DNA of 64,000 bases from contig OX485806.1 of assembly GCA_950295325.1 (NCBI GenBank), positions 33,294,001-33,358,000 on the forward strand, in the 5' to 3' direction. The stretch is from Polytrichum commune. Its lineage: Eukaryota > Streptophyta > Polytrichopsida > Polytrichales > Polytrichaceae. Position 1 is the stretch's first letter; every line of letters starts with the position of its first letter. The notes beneath the pieces are model-generated. The model was given only the letters and a program-made list of their open reading frames with translations, was not told the origin of the DNA and ran no database searches. Position numbers and translations under genes: made by a program. Below, piece by piece: positions 1 through 12,814 of this stretch.

Positions 1-865
1 ATTAGCTTTTGGGATTTTTAAGTTGTTCAACTTTTCAATGGAGTGTTCGTGTATGGCTCCTCTTACACCTGCTGTGATGGTTATGAGGGGGTGGTCACTG
101 AGAGTTTCAAGATAGTGTTCTAACAATGTACAATACAATTTTATTTGCATGTAACAAAAATGTAATGTTGTCGTTCAATTATGGGTTAACGTCGATTTAT
201 GTCAAAATTTTAATATTTTGATTAATGATACAATTTACAAACAAAATGAAGTGTATTGTAAAAGAAAATTATGGCATAGATTATGTTTACCTACAAGGTC
301 TTGAAAAATACCTCAAAGTACCATTTTATCTATTGATAGGCTGCCAATTATTTAATAAATTTAGATACATAGCCCATCTTTAATTAACCCCCGACCGCAT
401 GTGGTTTACAAAAGTATATAGCTTGTGATCTTCCCATGAATAGGTGCCACCATAAGATCTAGGGTTTTGGGCCAAAAAGTCATAGTCAAAGTGTTTTTGC
501 CATTGTATTTGTTAGGTTTTGATGAATATACATTCTACCATACCATTTTACAACACCTGAAGTTATTACTATTGTCACACCATCGAGGATGATTCTCAAA
601 GTTGCAACCTCAAGCTTCAAACCACCTTAGAGCACGCATCAAATTTCGTGAAATGTATGGTAAATGAACATGTATTTGTGAATTTAGTAACACTCAATAA
701 AGAAATTTAGGCATCTCTACACTGATTATCCCAATTAGTGAGGGAGGGCTAGTAGTGCGTGTGGGAAATTGGTGAAGGCAATACTAAATTTCTATATGGT
801 ATGAAATTAGTGCTACCAAAAGTCCTAGGAAGCATTGTTCATCCCACACAATATATTGACAAGCA

Positions 866-897
<32 letters not shown>

Positions 898-931
898 AGT
901 CTCTCTCTCTCTCTATATATATATATATAAG

Positions 932-963
<32 letters not shown>

Positions 964-1246
964 AGTCTCTGTATATATATATATATAAAAGTCTCTATAA
1001 GTACCTTAGAGCATGCACTGATTTTCTTAAAATGTATAGTAAATGAACATGAACTCATGAATTTGGTATCACTCATGAAAAAAATTCAACCCTCATTAAT
1101 TTTGAGATTTTTTACAAAATAGTGAGTGTTTTGAGAATTAGTACCATATGGACTAGTTGGGATAATCGATTTAATCTTGAGAATTGGCAAAATAGTGCAT
1201 GTTTCCGGAATTAGGACCATGCGCACTAAATGGGGTAATCAGTGTA
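1..1246. other. AT-rich non-coding stretch, no gene seen
   Basis: No open frame here looks like a protein, and codon use is unremarkable. The only clear structure is the compound microsatellite at 868-990, annotated separately. The stretch probably consists of decayed repeat DNA, but I recognise no family in it. Confidence 0.5.
868..990. repeat. Compound TG/TA/CT microsatellite
   Basis: Blocks of alternating TA are separated by blocks of CT, with a short TG run at the left edge. The pattern of a TA run, then AAGT, then a CT run repeats about three times, so this is a higher-order compound simple repeat. Short reading frames across it are artefacts that encode only Ile-Tyr and Ser-Leu runs. 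Confidence 0.9.
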
Positions 1247-2060
1247 GGGCGCTTCACATAGGTCCCAAGTCTCAAGTCCCAATTCACTTGAGGTCAATGT
1301 GTGCAATCTCAGCTGTTGAGAGCATGGAAGTTGGGACTTACCACTTCACACACAAGACTGAGAGCCCATGACCATTGCACTTCAAGCACTCTCATTAATG
1401 GAAAAGGCGGAGCCGTCCATGTTCACTTCACACTACACTTGAGGGGACCAACGGAGTATGTCAATGCAACATGGATGTAAAGTCTACATGGATTCCCACA
1501 TGGCATCGAATAGATCATGTTTCATGATCACTTGGACTATTCTCAAGAACTACCTCTTGGAGGTAGGCCTAACACAAAACCGGGAGACTGCAATACTCCA
1601 AATGCTCACAACCGTTGGTTTATTCTATTTTATCATGTGTGAGGATCCGCATGAATAGAAATCCATTGAAATAGCATTTGGTTGAGGGCCCGGTCACATA
1701 TGACTTCGCACTACACTCGAGGATGTCTTGGGACAATCTTTGCACTCTCACAATTTCATGGTCACAGCTCTTGGCTCGTGTGTCTTTCCTATGTCCCAAA
1801 TATGACATGGATGCCTACATGACAACACTTTTTGGGGGTGAGGCTTGGGACTTGTGCTGAGAATCGGGTCAAGCTAACAGCTAGATCCAACTCTTAACAC
1901 AAGTCCCGCGAATATTTTTGCACAATATAACCAAGATCTGACTTTAATGATAATCAACCATACTCCAATGGTGTCTTGAGGCTCAAAAGCCAGGACTTTG
2001 CCTCCATGTTGGGACTTGCTAACACGAGTGGGGACCTTGGGACCCCATGTAAACCGGCCC
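1247..2060. mobile_element. Tourist-like (PIF/Harbinger-type) element, composite
   Basis: The right end reads CCCATGTAAACCGGCCC and is followed by TAA. The left end begins GGGCGCTTCACATAGG and is followed by CCCAAG, a diverged inverted match. GGGCC-type ends with a TAA target are typical of PIF/Harbinger MITEs (family knowledge). The segment from about 1341 to 1788 is a diverged copy of a second element family, also present at 6967-7466 and 22703-23536, so it probably inserted inside this one. Fragments of the outer element's end recur at about 19,330 and 19,965. No transposase is present, so the element is non-autonomous. Confidence 0.5.
1341..1788 (+). mobile_element. Diverged copy of CACTTCACACACGAG-type MITE
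   Basis: This is clearly homologous, with many substitutions and some deletion, to 6967-7466 (opposite strand) and 22703-23536. Shared landmarks include the end motif CACTTCACACAC, the phrase AAGTCTACATGGATTCC and an internal GGAGGTAGGCCTAACA. The right end is mutated (CTCGTGTGTCTTTCC). It serves as one of two empty-site paralogues for the SINE insertion seen at 22,836. Confidence 0.6.
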
Positions 2061-5000
2061 TAAGATATACATTAGGCCCTCACTTTAGGCTACTACTACT
2101 ACTATGCCTACTATGGAGCCGTATGTAGTATCATGAGCTTTCGAGGAGGCGGCTGCATCCAACATTGGAATCTAGAGTATTGGGGATCCGTGCAAGATTC
2201 AAAGGCAAACTTGTCCTCATCAAGTACTCCTTATAATTTGTTATTGTGTTAATCATTTTTTGGGTGAGATATTTTGTGGGTGTTTGAAGTTCATTGTGCT
2301 TGTAGAAAAAAATAGTATGATTTATATCTACTTGGATAAGGTCTTGGCAAAAATATCCTTGTATGGGGGGCATGGGGGTAAGTAAACATCAATGTCTTTT
2401 ATTCTACATATCGGATGCCGAATTAGTTTGACGTAGAAAGTGAAATTTATGTGCGATTGAAGGTCCAAATTGGTTTCATGTAGTTGCTATCCACCCGCGT
2501 TTTAGATGAGGTTTATCAGGTCATGGACCAAATAAGAGTGAGAACGTCATTGGTAATTCTTAAAGGTCCAAAGTATTTTGGGAAAGTAAAATGGTGTAAA
2601 GATTAAAGCTTGAAGATCTTTTAGGGAACACAACCTCCAACTATTTTCATGAAATATTTCTCAATCTTGTTGAAAATGACTAAAGATTATTATTGACTGA
2701 AGTCATAATCTATGCATAGCTTACATCATATCTATAGTTCATGTCCTTGCTATGGGGTTCAAACAAAACAACAAACAACCCATGGTACTAGATCTCGAGG
2801 AAGAGTGGTTTGGTGTTCATAAGGATTAACGTCACACTAGTTTAAGGGATTCAATAATAATCAAAGGTTTTTTTTCTCCTTGAAATCTAGAATTTATAGC
2901 CATATTCTTTTTCTTGTCATTTATAAGCCTTTAGCATTCGCTAAAAGAACATTAATAGAATGTTAAAAGGGCTATTAGATGAGAATAGGAGGTGATTGTC
3001 AGGTGAAACAACTCTAACTACTTAGGGCATGAGCCTCAAGCAAAGCTACAAGAAAGTAGGGCAAGAGGTTGGTTAGAGAGAGAGAGAGACAGAGAAAGAG
3101 AGATGTAAAAGTTGTTGAAACAACAACAAGGGCTATAGCCAAGAGTTAGAAAAGTAGCCACTCCATCCCTAGTGATTGGGAGATTGGAAGAGTGAGCAAG
3201 TTAGCCATAAACTACTGAACAGTGCATGTGAAAAGATTGTTAGTTGGAATATTGCCATATAATCTTGATCTCATGTGAGAGGAGAAGATATTGCTCATTT
3301 TGATTATAGCATGTCTAATTTTTGAAGTTTCATTGATATCATTGTGCAAGTTTGTGTAATTGTATCACCGGACATGTGAGATTAGAGGAGAGGAAGGAAT
3401 TGTTGAGATGCAATAAGTGTCTTAAAGCAGAGTATGAATGCAGAGAGATATTCCAAGGTTTGAGACCTTGAGATAAAGAGAGAGGTAGAGCAAATGAGTA
3501 GTGCGATTGCTGAATAAATTGCAAGGAACATCTATGCGTACTTCAAACACCTATAGCCAAGATTGAGGGAAAAAAGATAATATGAGAGGAACAAGAGTAT
3601 ATTGCGTGAAGAGGGAAAAAAAATTAATATAGAGACACTCATTGAATGAATAACCTAGAGGGAGATAGACAATCAGTCCAAATGAAAATATGGATGAAGA
3701 AAGGAGACGTGATTGCTAGAGCTAGAACCAAATGAGCGCAATTGAGAGAGTCGTGCAACTATTAGGATTATTGTTAGGCTAAATTAGTATGAAGGAATCA
3801 TGATTACTTGTTGTCACATGATGTGTACAATGTGCTTATCTTTATGGTTGATTGGATAGCCTAGCCATAGTCTACAAATCTCATCTCAATTGACCATTTC
3901 CTTGATGGTGTGCAAGTACGGAAGTATTGTGGCAGTTTTCTTACCCTACAAGTGTTGGCCTTGGTCATTTCATGGAAATCAAATTATAAGTGAATTTTAA
4001 ATGTTTTCATCAATGCAATGTTATGTTGAATTGCAATTTAAAATGAAGTATTAAAGGAATGGATCGATGCAAAAACTCATGACAAAAGTCTTGAGTTGAT
4101 TATTGCATTCTAAAAAGGAAAGAGACCATTGAAAAGTTCCAAATACTATTGCCAAAAGTTGACGTAGAAGCTTGCAATAATGAACACATGTTTTGAATCA
4201 ATAAATTATTGGAAAATTTGAAATGAGACTATGCCAAAAAAATCACACAAGGCCCATTGGGGACAAAATCACAAGAGCTTGGCAGACCTGCCTAGGGTGC
4301 ACCCGGTGGAACCCAAATAAACCAACACAAGTAAAAAAACCTAAACATTACTACCTAAGCCCACTTTAAGCCCCCCAAATGCATGGTCCTAGTGTTGGCT
4401 TAGTGGTAGAGAAGTTCATTCCATGTGATTGGCAAATATGATAATGAATAGTTACTTAAATACAAGCTTAAGCGATCACAACATTGCTAAGCTCCAAGTA
4501 GCAAGTAACACTGAATAAAAATATTTCGTGTATAATTTAGGTAAACTATTACTACCTTAAGAGTTTGGGCACATATAAAGTGTTGAGTAATTCTTATACT
4601 TTTACATTTAATCTTTAGCATTTGCAATGTTCATTTTCATACGTTCAATTTCATTTAGAAAAATGTTAAACACAATGAATTTGACATTTATTGGAATATG
4701 ATCGCATTTGTGCTCTATGAAAATATGGATGTCAAGAATAAAAAAGAAAACCCAACATCAATATTATGATTGGCCTGAATTTGAGCCCATTGGCTCTCAT
4801 GTGCTCAAGAATCCTCTTGGTAAATGAGTAATTGCCATGTACGTGTGTGGTTTGATTTCTGGATGTCGCCTTTCAAAGAGAGCTCTCCTTACATGTATAA
4901 GGTATGTGGTTCTACAAAGGCAAACCCCACTCAACATATAATGCTCTTATTGGTGGATCAAATAAGGTGTTGGCTAAGTTGGTGAGCAATTACAAATTAT

Positions 5001-5063
5001 GTAAATTGTTGTTTCAACTGATGCAAATGTTATGATAAGTAAAGTTATGATGCAAATGTCATA
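2061..5063. other. Non-coding stretch, no gene recognised
   Basis: About 3 kb of AT-rich sequence without a convincing coding frame. It contains short GA-rich simple sequence near 3,078-3,105 and purine-rich stretches. I could not assign it to any of the repeat families found elsewhere in the window. Confidence 0.45.
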
Positions 5064-5076
5064 TGCAAGTCAACAA

Positions 5077-5444
5077 AGGCACCACGGGCCTTGGCTTGGT
5101 GGTTAGGGCTCATGACCCCCAATGAGGAGGTTGTGGGTTCTATTCCCCATGCCGGCGTGGTGCTCACCACCTTAGTCCACCCAACTATGGTGGGGGGTCC
5201 TTGGACCTTGTTGTATGGGTACCTCAAAGCCCTTTGGGGGGATATCATGTCCGGTATCTTCAAGGCACTAGTGGCTAGCTAGGAACTTGTATAGTGTGTC
5301 ACTATAGTGTCCATCCTCGAAAGGGGAGAGTAGAATTTGTCCCAATGTCCCCTTGTCCACTGGGCATCGGGTCATTGGCATTACGAACGGACACTTTATT
5401 CACGCCGGCCCCTTGCTTGAAAGGGGTTGGAGTTTCTATCTATC
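5077..5444 (+). mobile_element. Full-length tRNA-derived SINE, copy 1
   Basis: This 368 bp element has a tRNA-like head. A box A match TGGCTTGGTGG lies at 5092-5102 and a box B match GGTTCTATTCC at 5136-5146, the usual spacing for an RNA polymerase III internal promoter. The tail is a short TCTA repeat. A perfect 13-bp target-site duplication, TGCAAGTCAACAA, flanks it at 5064-5076 and 5445-5457. Three further copies lie in the window: 22836-23155, 31216-31591 and 32750-32948. The copies are very similar, which suggests recent activity. Open frames on both strands here are by-products of the SINE sequence, not genes. Confidence 0.9.
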
Positions 5445-5496
5445 TGCAAGTCAACAAGAATAGCATCTTACCCTTTAAGTGATCATACAAACCCTT

Positions 5497-6290
5497 CCAA
5501 TTGTATTGACAATCAAACTTAGAGTGGTTGATATATAAATGTTGAGCACATAGTCCAATCTTGGTGTAAAATGTGTCTTTACAGTGACCATTCTTGATTT
5601 CAAGGTTTGTCATATTCGACTCAAATCCAAGTGTTCAATCAAGAAAAGTGACCACATAAACCCTATATACCTTTTATCCACTCCCATTGCACAAATTGAG
5701 CGCATCACAAGGTAGATGGGTCTTAAATGGTTACTTTTTCAAACTAGCCCACTTCTCCTAGGATATAAAACACACGGTTTAATACGAGATGGTTAGCTAA
5801 CCCAAATCGAGGCCATAGCCGCTTTCTCATAAATTTTGGAGGTCAGTGAATGGGGACAACCGACTGCCAATTACAAATGAACTAGTTGAGTTTGAGAAAT
5901 AACCAATTGAAATTGAAGGCTTCAGGAAAAATATTGAACATTTTATAGGGATTTGTAGAATATACCCCAATTTAACAAAGAACGGCCGAAAGAGGTCAAC
6001 ATGTATTTGGAGATATTAGGATCTCAACCGATTACGCCCCAAAATCTCCCGGGACATTGTTGGAGGTCATATGAATATTTCAGTCATTATCAAAGTGAAG
6101 ATTTGTATGCTCATATAGGTCCCTCCAATTATGTTGACAATTGAACCTAGAAGGTTATCATATTCTGAGCACGTAACCCAATCTCGTTCAAGCACACGTG
6201 TTTTTTGTATCCGTTCTTGGAGCCATGCTTAACCACATATCATTGAAATATAGGTGTTTCATTCAAGATAAGTAAGTGAATCAGTTTCGT
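5497..6290 (+). repeat. Dispersed repeat family H, with a MITE inserted in it
   Basis: The segment resembles 14,985-15,350 and 45,000-45,400, with a shorter relic at about 6,590-6,730. Shared phrases include CCCACTTCTCCTAGGATAT, GAGGCCATAGCC and TTCTTGGAGCCA. The hAT-like MITE at 5844-6059 interrupts it; the uninterrupted paralogue near 45,086-45,093 shows the empty site. I do not recognise the parent element and see no coding region. Confidence 0.6.
5844..6059 (+). mobile_element. hAT-like MITE (AACCGGTT family), copy with 8-bp TSD
   Basis: The ends are CAGTGAATGGGGA on the left and CCCGGGACATTG on the right, forming short imperfect terminal inverted repeats that begin CA and end TG. A perfect 8-bp duplication, TTGGAGGT, flanks the element at 5836-5843 and 6060-6067. 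An 8-bp duplication with such ends is characteristic of hAT elements (family knowledge). The interior matches the other AACCGGTT-family copies in the window. No coding capacity. Confidence 0.8.
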
Positions 6291-6966
6291 CTACCTTATA
6301 ACCTATTATGAAAGGAATTTATGCCTTTGAAGTGTGAAAGAATTAAAAAAATGAGAGAATCGGCAAAGATCAAACAAGTTTTCTTGATACCATAATCAAA
6401 CTTAAAGGCCCATACACATTTGAAATCAACTGACAACAAACCTTTAGGGGCAAGTTTTTATCATGGATGGATGAATGGTATGCTTACATGCAACAATTCT
6501 TCCTCATTTGTGTATCATTAAGAGAGGAACTTTGGCCCGAAGGACTAGCGTGAATGAAGAGTCTGTTGGAGAGAATGCTACTTGTTTAGCATGATATCAT
6601 ACTCCTAAAGCCTTCATAATTTTGGAGCTTATATGAATATCTAAGTATTCTAGTTTCAAAGTGATTATTTTATTTTATTTTGTATTTATCTTAACAATTG
6701 ATAATATAAGTCCTCCCAATCACAACCTTATGAAATTCTCAAACTTGGGGACAAATACACCTATCTAAGTCACAAATATGTCTCTCAATCCATCATCCTT
6801 ACAATTACAATTCATGCAAGTAGTTTCACACATTGATTGGGTTCTCTATACTTGTAAGTGACATATTTAGAGATTGTCACGTTATTGACGATAATAAGAT
6901 GAGACACATTTGTAGGGACAGAATAAAGACTATCATAGTTTTGGGCATATCCACAACTTGTACTAA

Positions 6967-7466
6967 GGGCCACCTCACACTTGAGGCAAGAGCCGTGACC
7001 ATGTAATTGTGAGAGCCCAAAAGAAAGTGTCCAAAGGCCGTCCCAACACACCTCCAAAATCATGTAGTGTGGTCACGGACCCTCAAGTGTAGTGTGAAGT
7101 CATATGTGACTGGGCCCTCAACCAAATGCTATTTCAATGAATTTTTATTCGTGCAGATCCTCACGCATGATAAAATAGAATAAATCAACGGTTATGAGCA
7201 TTTGGAGTGCCATGGTTTCTCGGTTTTGTGTTAGGCCTACCTCCAAGAGGTGGGTTTTTGGGAAAAGTCCAAGTGACCATGAAACTTGATCCATTCGATG
7301 CCATGTAGGAATCCATGTAGACTTTACATCCATCTTGGCATTCACATACTCCATTGGTCCCTCAAGCGTAGTGGGAAGCGAACTTGGACCGGCTCCGCCT
7401 TTTCCACCAATGAGAGTGCTTGAAGTGTAATGGTCACGGGCTCTCGGTCTCGTGTGTGAAGTGCGG
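6967..7466 (-). mobile_element. Tourist-like MITE with CACTTCACACACGAG ends
   Basis: A TAA precedes GGGCCACCTCACAC at the left end, and the right end reads CTCGTGTGTGAAGTG. It is about 500 bp and runs opposite to the homologous copies at 1341-1788 and 22703-23536. The GGGCC start and TAA target suggest a PIF/Harbinger origin. There is no transposase. In this copy the site where a SINE inserted in the 22.7 kb copy is uninterrupted (around 7,325-7,345). Confidence 0.65.
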
Positions 7467-10400
7467 TGTGTGTGTGTATGTACAATAGGAATCTCACAAT
7501 AAATTTGAAGTGTGGGCTACCCTTATTGGAGCAACACTTGGTCTACATCAAGAAGCCAAGCAAGTAAGAAAACACCCCCGGTTTGTGTTCATGGGATCTA
7601 TCATATGGGGTTCGGCAAAACCTTGTGCCTTAATATGTTTGTGCTCAATTGAATCAACGAGGGCCCCAATCCACTAGTAATCCGGGTCTCCAATTATAAT
7701 ATCATCACAATATCTACACAATATAAACATTTGGTCAATGGTCGTAGGGTTTAGGGCTTAAGGATTTCTCTATGATTTCTCCCACTCTCATGGAAGTTGT
7801 CATTTTGTATCTATCCTTAACTACTAACCATTAAGCAAAATATCGCTACATGAAAATTGAAATCAACTAAAATAGTTGAACTTAAACGTTGAGCTTATGG
7901 CTTTCAAGTCTTTAGTATCCCAATTTTGCCAATGGGAATTATGAGGGCAACATCGTTATTGTGTAGTATATATGCTCAATATGGGTATCAATGAGGGTAT
8001 TGTACAGTCTAATGTCATTTTGAACTCACTTTTATTTTGAAAGATTTTTATCTTTGTTGTGACACCAATTGGAAATATCTTGGTAATTGGTGTAACCTAT
8101 AAGAGGGCAAACTCAATAAGATGACACTATGGGAACAATCCCATGTGTTGGCACCCAAGGGTTTGGACTCTGCATACCATGTATGAATTAATGTGAATGT
8201 AAGAAGAGGTATTATTTGAGGTATTAGCATACACAATATACGTAACGGATAGATATTGTTTATTTCTAGTGTGTACATCTAAAAAGGCTATCAAGAAATA
8301 TGTGTTAAGCTAGATGTACAAAAGGGGAAAACCTTGATAATAGATGTGTCAGTTTCATCCGATTCATGTTTTCATCCAATGTTGCCATATGTTAATAATC
8401 CTCAATGACTACCATGTCCATTTGTGTTAGGGTCTATAGAGTGGGTTCTAGGTATTTACGAACTCGAGGTTCTTGGAGTGCTCATGGGCTCCCTTGAGCT
8501 TTGCTCTCCAAATTGTGGCTTAAGTTACTATACTTTCGTCTTTGTTTGTTTGATGCAATCATTGAGGGTGATAAAATGCTCAACGATTTTCATTATGGAA
8601 AGTAAGGATTTCATATGTAATAAAGGCGTACTTTAATTCATGATTTATATCTTGTATATGTAATAAAGGCATTTATTGCATTAGAGTGAAAAAAAAGATA
8701 ATATAAATACATGGGTCCACTTGCTAGCTTGCAGTTAGTACGTATACATGGATTTCTCTATAAACTTCTCTTATAAAGGGTTTAATGACAAAGTGACCCA
8801 CACACATCATTTAGATTTCCAATGAAGAGTCCACCCCTAGGGTTTGCATGGTTAGTGAAAACCACTCGAAGATTGGACCCCTCCTTCCATATGGAAGTGT
8901 GTGCTAATTTCCACCATAAAACAAATATTGGAGGACGATACAATTGTACGATTAAGTTGAAAAGAAGAACTTGATTGCATCTCTACTCTAGAACTAGAAA
9001 TTGATTTTTGTCTTAGCAGAAGTAGTATTGATTTGCATAACTTGTTAGTGTGCACCCAAAAATATTGTATTACACCAATTTGTTTTCGTTGTGGTGTGTT
9101 CTTATTTTTCAAAGCTTGCCCAAATTTTTTGTATATATTGGATATAGTTGAATTGTTCTAAAGTTTCAAACAATATATAAAGTTCAATAAACCAAGTCAT
9201 GCAATAGTTAAAATGGATAATGAGGACGATGACCGCACTCCAACTCCTACACGTTTGACAAAAATGAAAATCTAGCCCCCCTTCCCCCCCTTGGCATTGC
9301 ACATGGAAGTGCTCGACCAAGAATATACTATGCTTGGAGGCACTAGCAAAAGCTTTGTTGATATTGACGGACTTTATTTTGCTTGACCAAAATGGTTGGC
9401 ACATGGAAGTTTATCATGAGCCATTACTCAATGTAGTTTGAATTGACCACTCAAACTTGAAATTCTGGGGAGTTTTATACTTGGAGTTGACAAAACACCC
9501 ATCCAAAGCTCAAACTAGTGAGAGCTTGACCACTCAATCCCTCACTAGTTTGAGCAAGTGGCCGTTGCTCAGAATGGCAAGCATCAAACATTTTCTTTTG
9601 CTACAAATCACAATACTACCCAAACATACAAGTACACTCATCTCTCATTCACCCAACAGAAAAACCATGAAAATAGCATGCAACCTAGAGGTTTTTCCTC
9701 TCTCATAAGTCAAATTGGCACCGAAATTAGCTTAAAAGACCCGGAATCGTTTCTCTCGAGGTCAGTTGAGGTGAATAGGCAACAAACCTATAAGAGGTCA
9801 AGTGTTAATGTTGGATGGATGTGAGGTACACTCGTATACAATGGCAATTCCCTTCCTCCTCTCCTCCTTCAAGCTTTATATATATATACAAAAGCTTCAC
9901 TAGCTACTAATAAGTGGAAGTTAATGTCTTGGTACGGCCCCAAAGATATGGCTTGCGGTGGACCCTTGGGATCTATGACTCCGAGCGCCAGACTTTGTTG
10001 GTACTTTAGGGTTTTTTTTAATAGGTGTTCACGGTTTTCGTGTAAGTGTGATTCTCTTTTTGGACTCAGAACTCCAATTGTTTAAATCGGAGCCTGGCCA
10101 CTTCCGCCAAAACTCTAGATTCTACAATCAAAGATTCCACAAGATCCTTGTAGATTCATTTTGGGGGGGGGGGGAGTGGGGTAAATTAATACTCCTTTAT
10201 CGGGGTTTGCTTGATGACCTCAAAGGGAATTAGAGATCGACTCTAGCTTGCCACCCTACCTATGTCATTCTTGGTCCCTCACTTTGCATGAAGATTTTTG
10301 TATGTTTCGAGAATATGGTGAAAGGCTCTTTATGATGCAAAAAAGGGCCAACTCCCTTTCAAACTTTTGCCACATGCCGTTATTAAAGGGGTTCACACCA

Positions 10401-10651
10401 ATGGTTTTGTGTTTATGAGTTCCAACATTGCTAATTGGTTTTATATATAGATAGATAGATAGTCGAATGGAGTGGTTGGTGGTTTGATTCCTGTTGTGAA
10501 ATCTTCTCCTACTTGACGGAAAAAATTAGGTAGGCAGGTAGGAAGCCAAGAGCCCACCCACTACAAGGTAGGCAGTAAACCCCGCCCTGGACGGAGAGGA
10601 TTTTTGAGCATGACAGGACCAACAAGCTCAAATTCACGTCGGATTCCCGAC

Positions 10652-10689
<38 letters not shown>

Positions 10690-11625
10690 ATGTCGACATT
10701 TGACATCATCTAATATTGGTGAAAATACCTACTTGGTATTTTCACATATACCATTGTAAAAGTCCATGGTAGAGCCTTTGTGTCCGTGGATATTTTAAAG
10801 ATATATTGTATACCATGTTCCAATGGGTATCAAATTCTAACTACTTTTGGATTTTAATATCCTTACCTTCCAATAAATCATGAACATAAAATATAAAAGA
10901 AAAATACACCTACACAACATAGGTTGAGACCTGCTTTGGGGGGGGGGGGATGTGTGGGTTAGCTTCCCCACAACCATTCATGTGCTCATCTTTGACATGG
11001 GCAATATACTTCAAGACCCCTTTGATTCATAGCATCGTTTGGGAATGCATGCATCACTACACCAACTCGAAGACGAAGCAACAACATGAGTTATTCAAAT
11101 CCTCTCTTCGTCATTCTTTGGATTTACCAAATTTTTGGGAGAAGTTTCAAGGTTGTGATTTTATACAAAGATAGCCCTAGAAGCTCTTTAATAGGAAGAC
11201 GAGTGTTCCAAAGCTCTTGAAAACCATGGACATATTAGTCCTTATAGGACCAAGAGGACTTTGAAAGAGGGAGGTGACTTGAGATGGAAGTCTTGATGGA
11301 TTGTATAGTCATTTCTCCCCGAAAAAACGATTTGTTGGAAACAACCGAAAGATAAACATGCATGCGGTTGGAAGTGGCATATATGTTTGTGTTGAGGAGA
11401 AAACCACGTTCCATAGTTGTACATTAATTCTTTAATAAACCATTAATGTGATAGATTAGATAACGTGTTTCTACATGGACAAACTATCAACTAAATCTCG
11501 TTTAATACATCAATGGGAAACAATAAGAGATATGATCGTAGGTGGTGATGACAACCAAATATGTCAGACGCATTTAAGCAACCTACGGCAAGTGGACATG
11601 GAGACAATCACCATTCCAAAGCTCC
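7467..11625. other. Non-coding stretch, no gene recognised
   Basis: About 4 kb with no convincing gene. At 9,715-9,840 lies one member of a dispersed repeat also seen near 24,790, 25,280 and 36,720-37,055, marked by the phrase GTCAAGTnnTnATGTTGGATG. Homopolymer tracts occur near 10,160 (G), 10,660 (GA repeat) and 10,937 (G). Nothing else could be assigned. Confidence 0.45.
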
Positions 11626-11641
11626 AAGACGTTCGGTCGTC

Positions 11642-11784
11642 TTTTTTTTCTTTTTTTTTGAGACAGAAGGCCAACAGGCCAACGACAGAGCACATGAGGC
11701 AGTTGACCACCTGGCAAATTTTCCGTCAAGTAGAGAGGAGATTTCACAGCCGGGATGATGGTGGAGAGATACCCAAATCTCAAG
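11642..11784 (-). mobile_element. Short retroposed insert with poly(A) tail and 16-bp TSD
   Basis: The 143 bp insert is bounded by a perfect 16-bp direct repeat, AAGACGTTCGGTCGTC, at 11626-11641 and 11785-11800. Its left edge on the plus strand is a 17-18 bp T-rich tract, which is a poly(A) tail if the insert is read on the minus strand. These are the hallmarks of target-primed retroposition, as for a SINE or a processed RNA copy. I do not recognise the source RNA. The overlapping short open frames cross the duplication and are unlikely to be genes. Confidence 0.8.
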
Positions 11785-12559
11785 AAGACGTTCGGTCGTC
11801 AACGACAAGGTGATGAGCATACGGTCTAGAGATGGGCCAGGACATCATTTCATATGCACAAGTGCAACATGCAAGGACGACAATGGGTCCAAACTAGTAT
11901 ATTACATGTAACATGAAAATCAACAACAATGTATTTGTACGTATTCAATTCTTTTGATACTTCACCTTATCTAGAACACATGTATTTCACCAATGAAGAG
12001 TGTACAACAGCTATGGTGACTAAAAATATACACTGTCTTAGTTGACAAATAACATCTTAGTATACCCCTATGTAGATTTGAAACCCCACCAACAGATCGG
12101 ACCACTTTAAAAAACCGTTTTATTTTTTAAGTCCCGACTTCCCACAAAGAGGCTTTGCGAGGTCTTCCTATCTAGAAGAAATTCACTGCAACTGGCAAAA
12201 ATATCTCGGGATGTTATTTTTTGGAAGCTATCTTGAATCTAGGGCCTCATTTTAGTTGCACTACTTCGGGCATGGATCCGGGGTGCATTTGATACCATAT
12301 GTTTTGGATGCAAGCAAACTTAGAGTAGCATATTAAACAACAATTCATCTTGGCATAAGTACTTTGACCAATGGTGTTTGTGAGGACAAGAAGCTTATTT
12401 TTTTGTCACACACCCGTAATGTGATTTGAAGTCGATGTATTTGTATTTCATACCTATATTTAAAGTCGTAGATTCAATGACCTCTTTCAAGCGCCTCTAC
12501 ATTCCCAACATATAGGAGGAGGCTTGAACGGACCCATTAAACAAAATTTGATGACCCAC

Positions 12560-12596
12560 GTTGTTGGTGGTGTTGGTGTTGGTGTTGGTGTTGGGA
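12560..12596. repeat. GGTGTT hexamer simple repeat
   Basis: Several tandem copies of GGTGTT are visible. This is a simple repeat with no coding context. Confidence 0.75.
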
Positions 12597-12814
12597 ACTG
12601 GTCAAAGGGTTGAAGTAAGATAACATAGGTAACACCGCAAGTATATGAGTGCTAGGCAACTGACTTACGTCACTGGAATTTTTTTCAAATCTATCACAGA
12701 AGTAGATTTCGTTGTTCCTTCATCGATGTGAGACAATTGCGTAGGACGTGCATGCTAGTAGTGTAATCATCTCAGTAGTTGTGACGAGGATTTAACACAA
12801 ATATCTAAGGAGCC

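Noticed and set aside
759-1076. Overlapping open frames of 83-95 codons
   Set aside because: They run through the TA/CT microsatellite and encode Ile-Tyr/Ser-Leu repeats; no protein features.
5045-5482. Open frames repeated at 5.1, 22.8 and 31.2 kb, seemingly a conserved protein
   Set aside because: The similarity is explained by the tRNA-derived SINE copies; frames exist on both strands and are cut by the truncation points.
11475-11820. 112-codon open frame and three shadows
   Set aside because: It crosses the two TSDs and poly(T) tract of a retroposed insert; no motif or homologue recognised.
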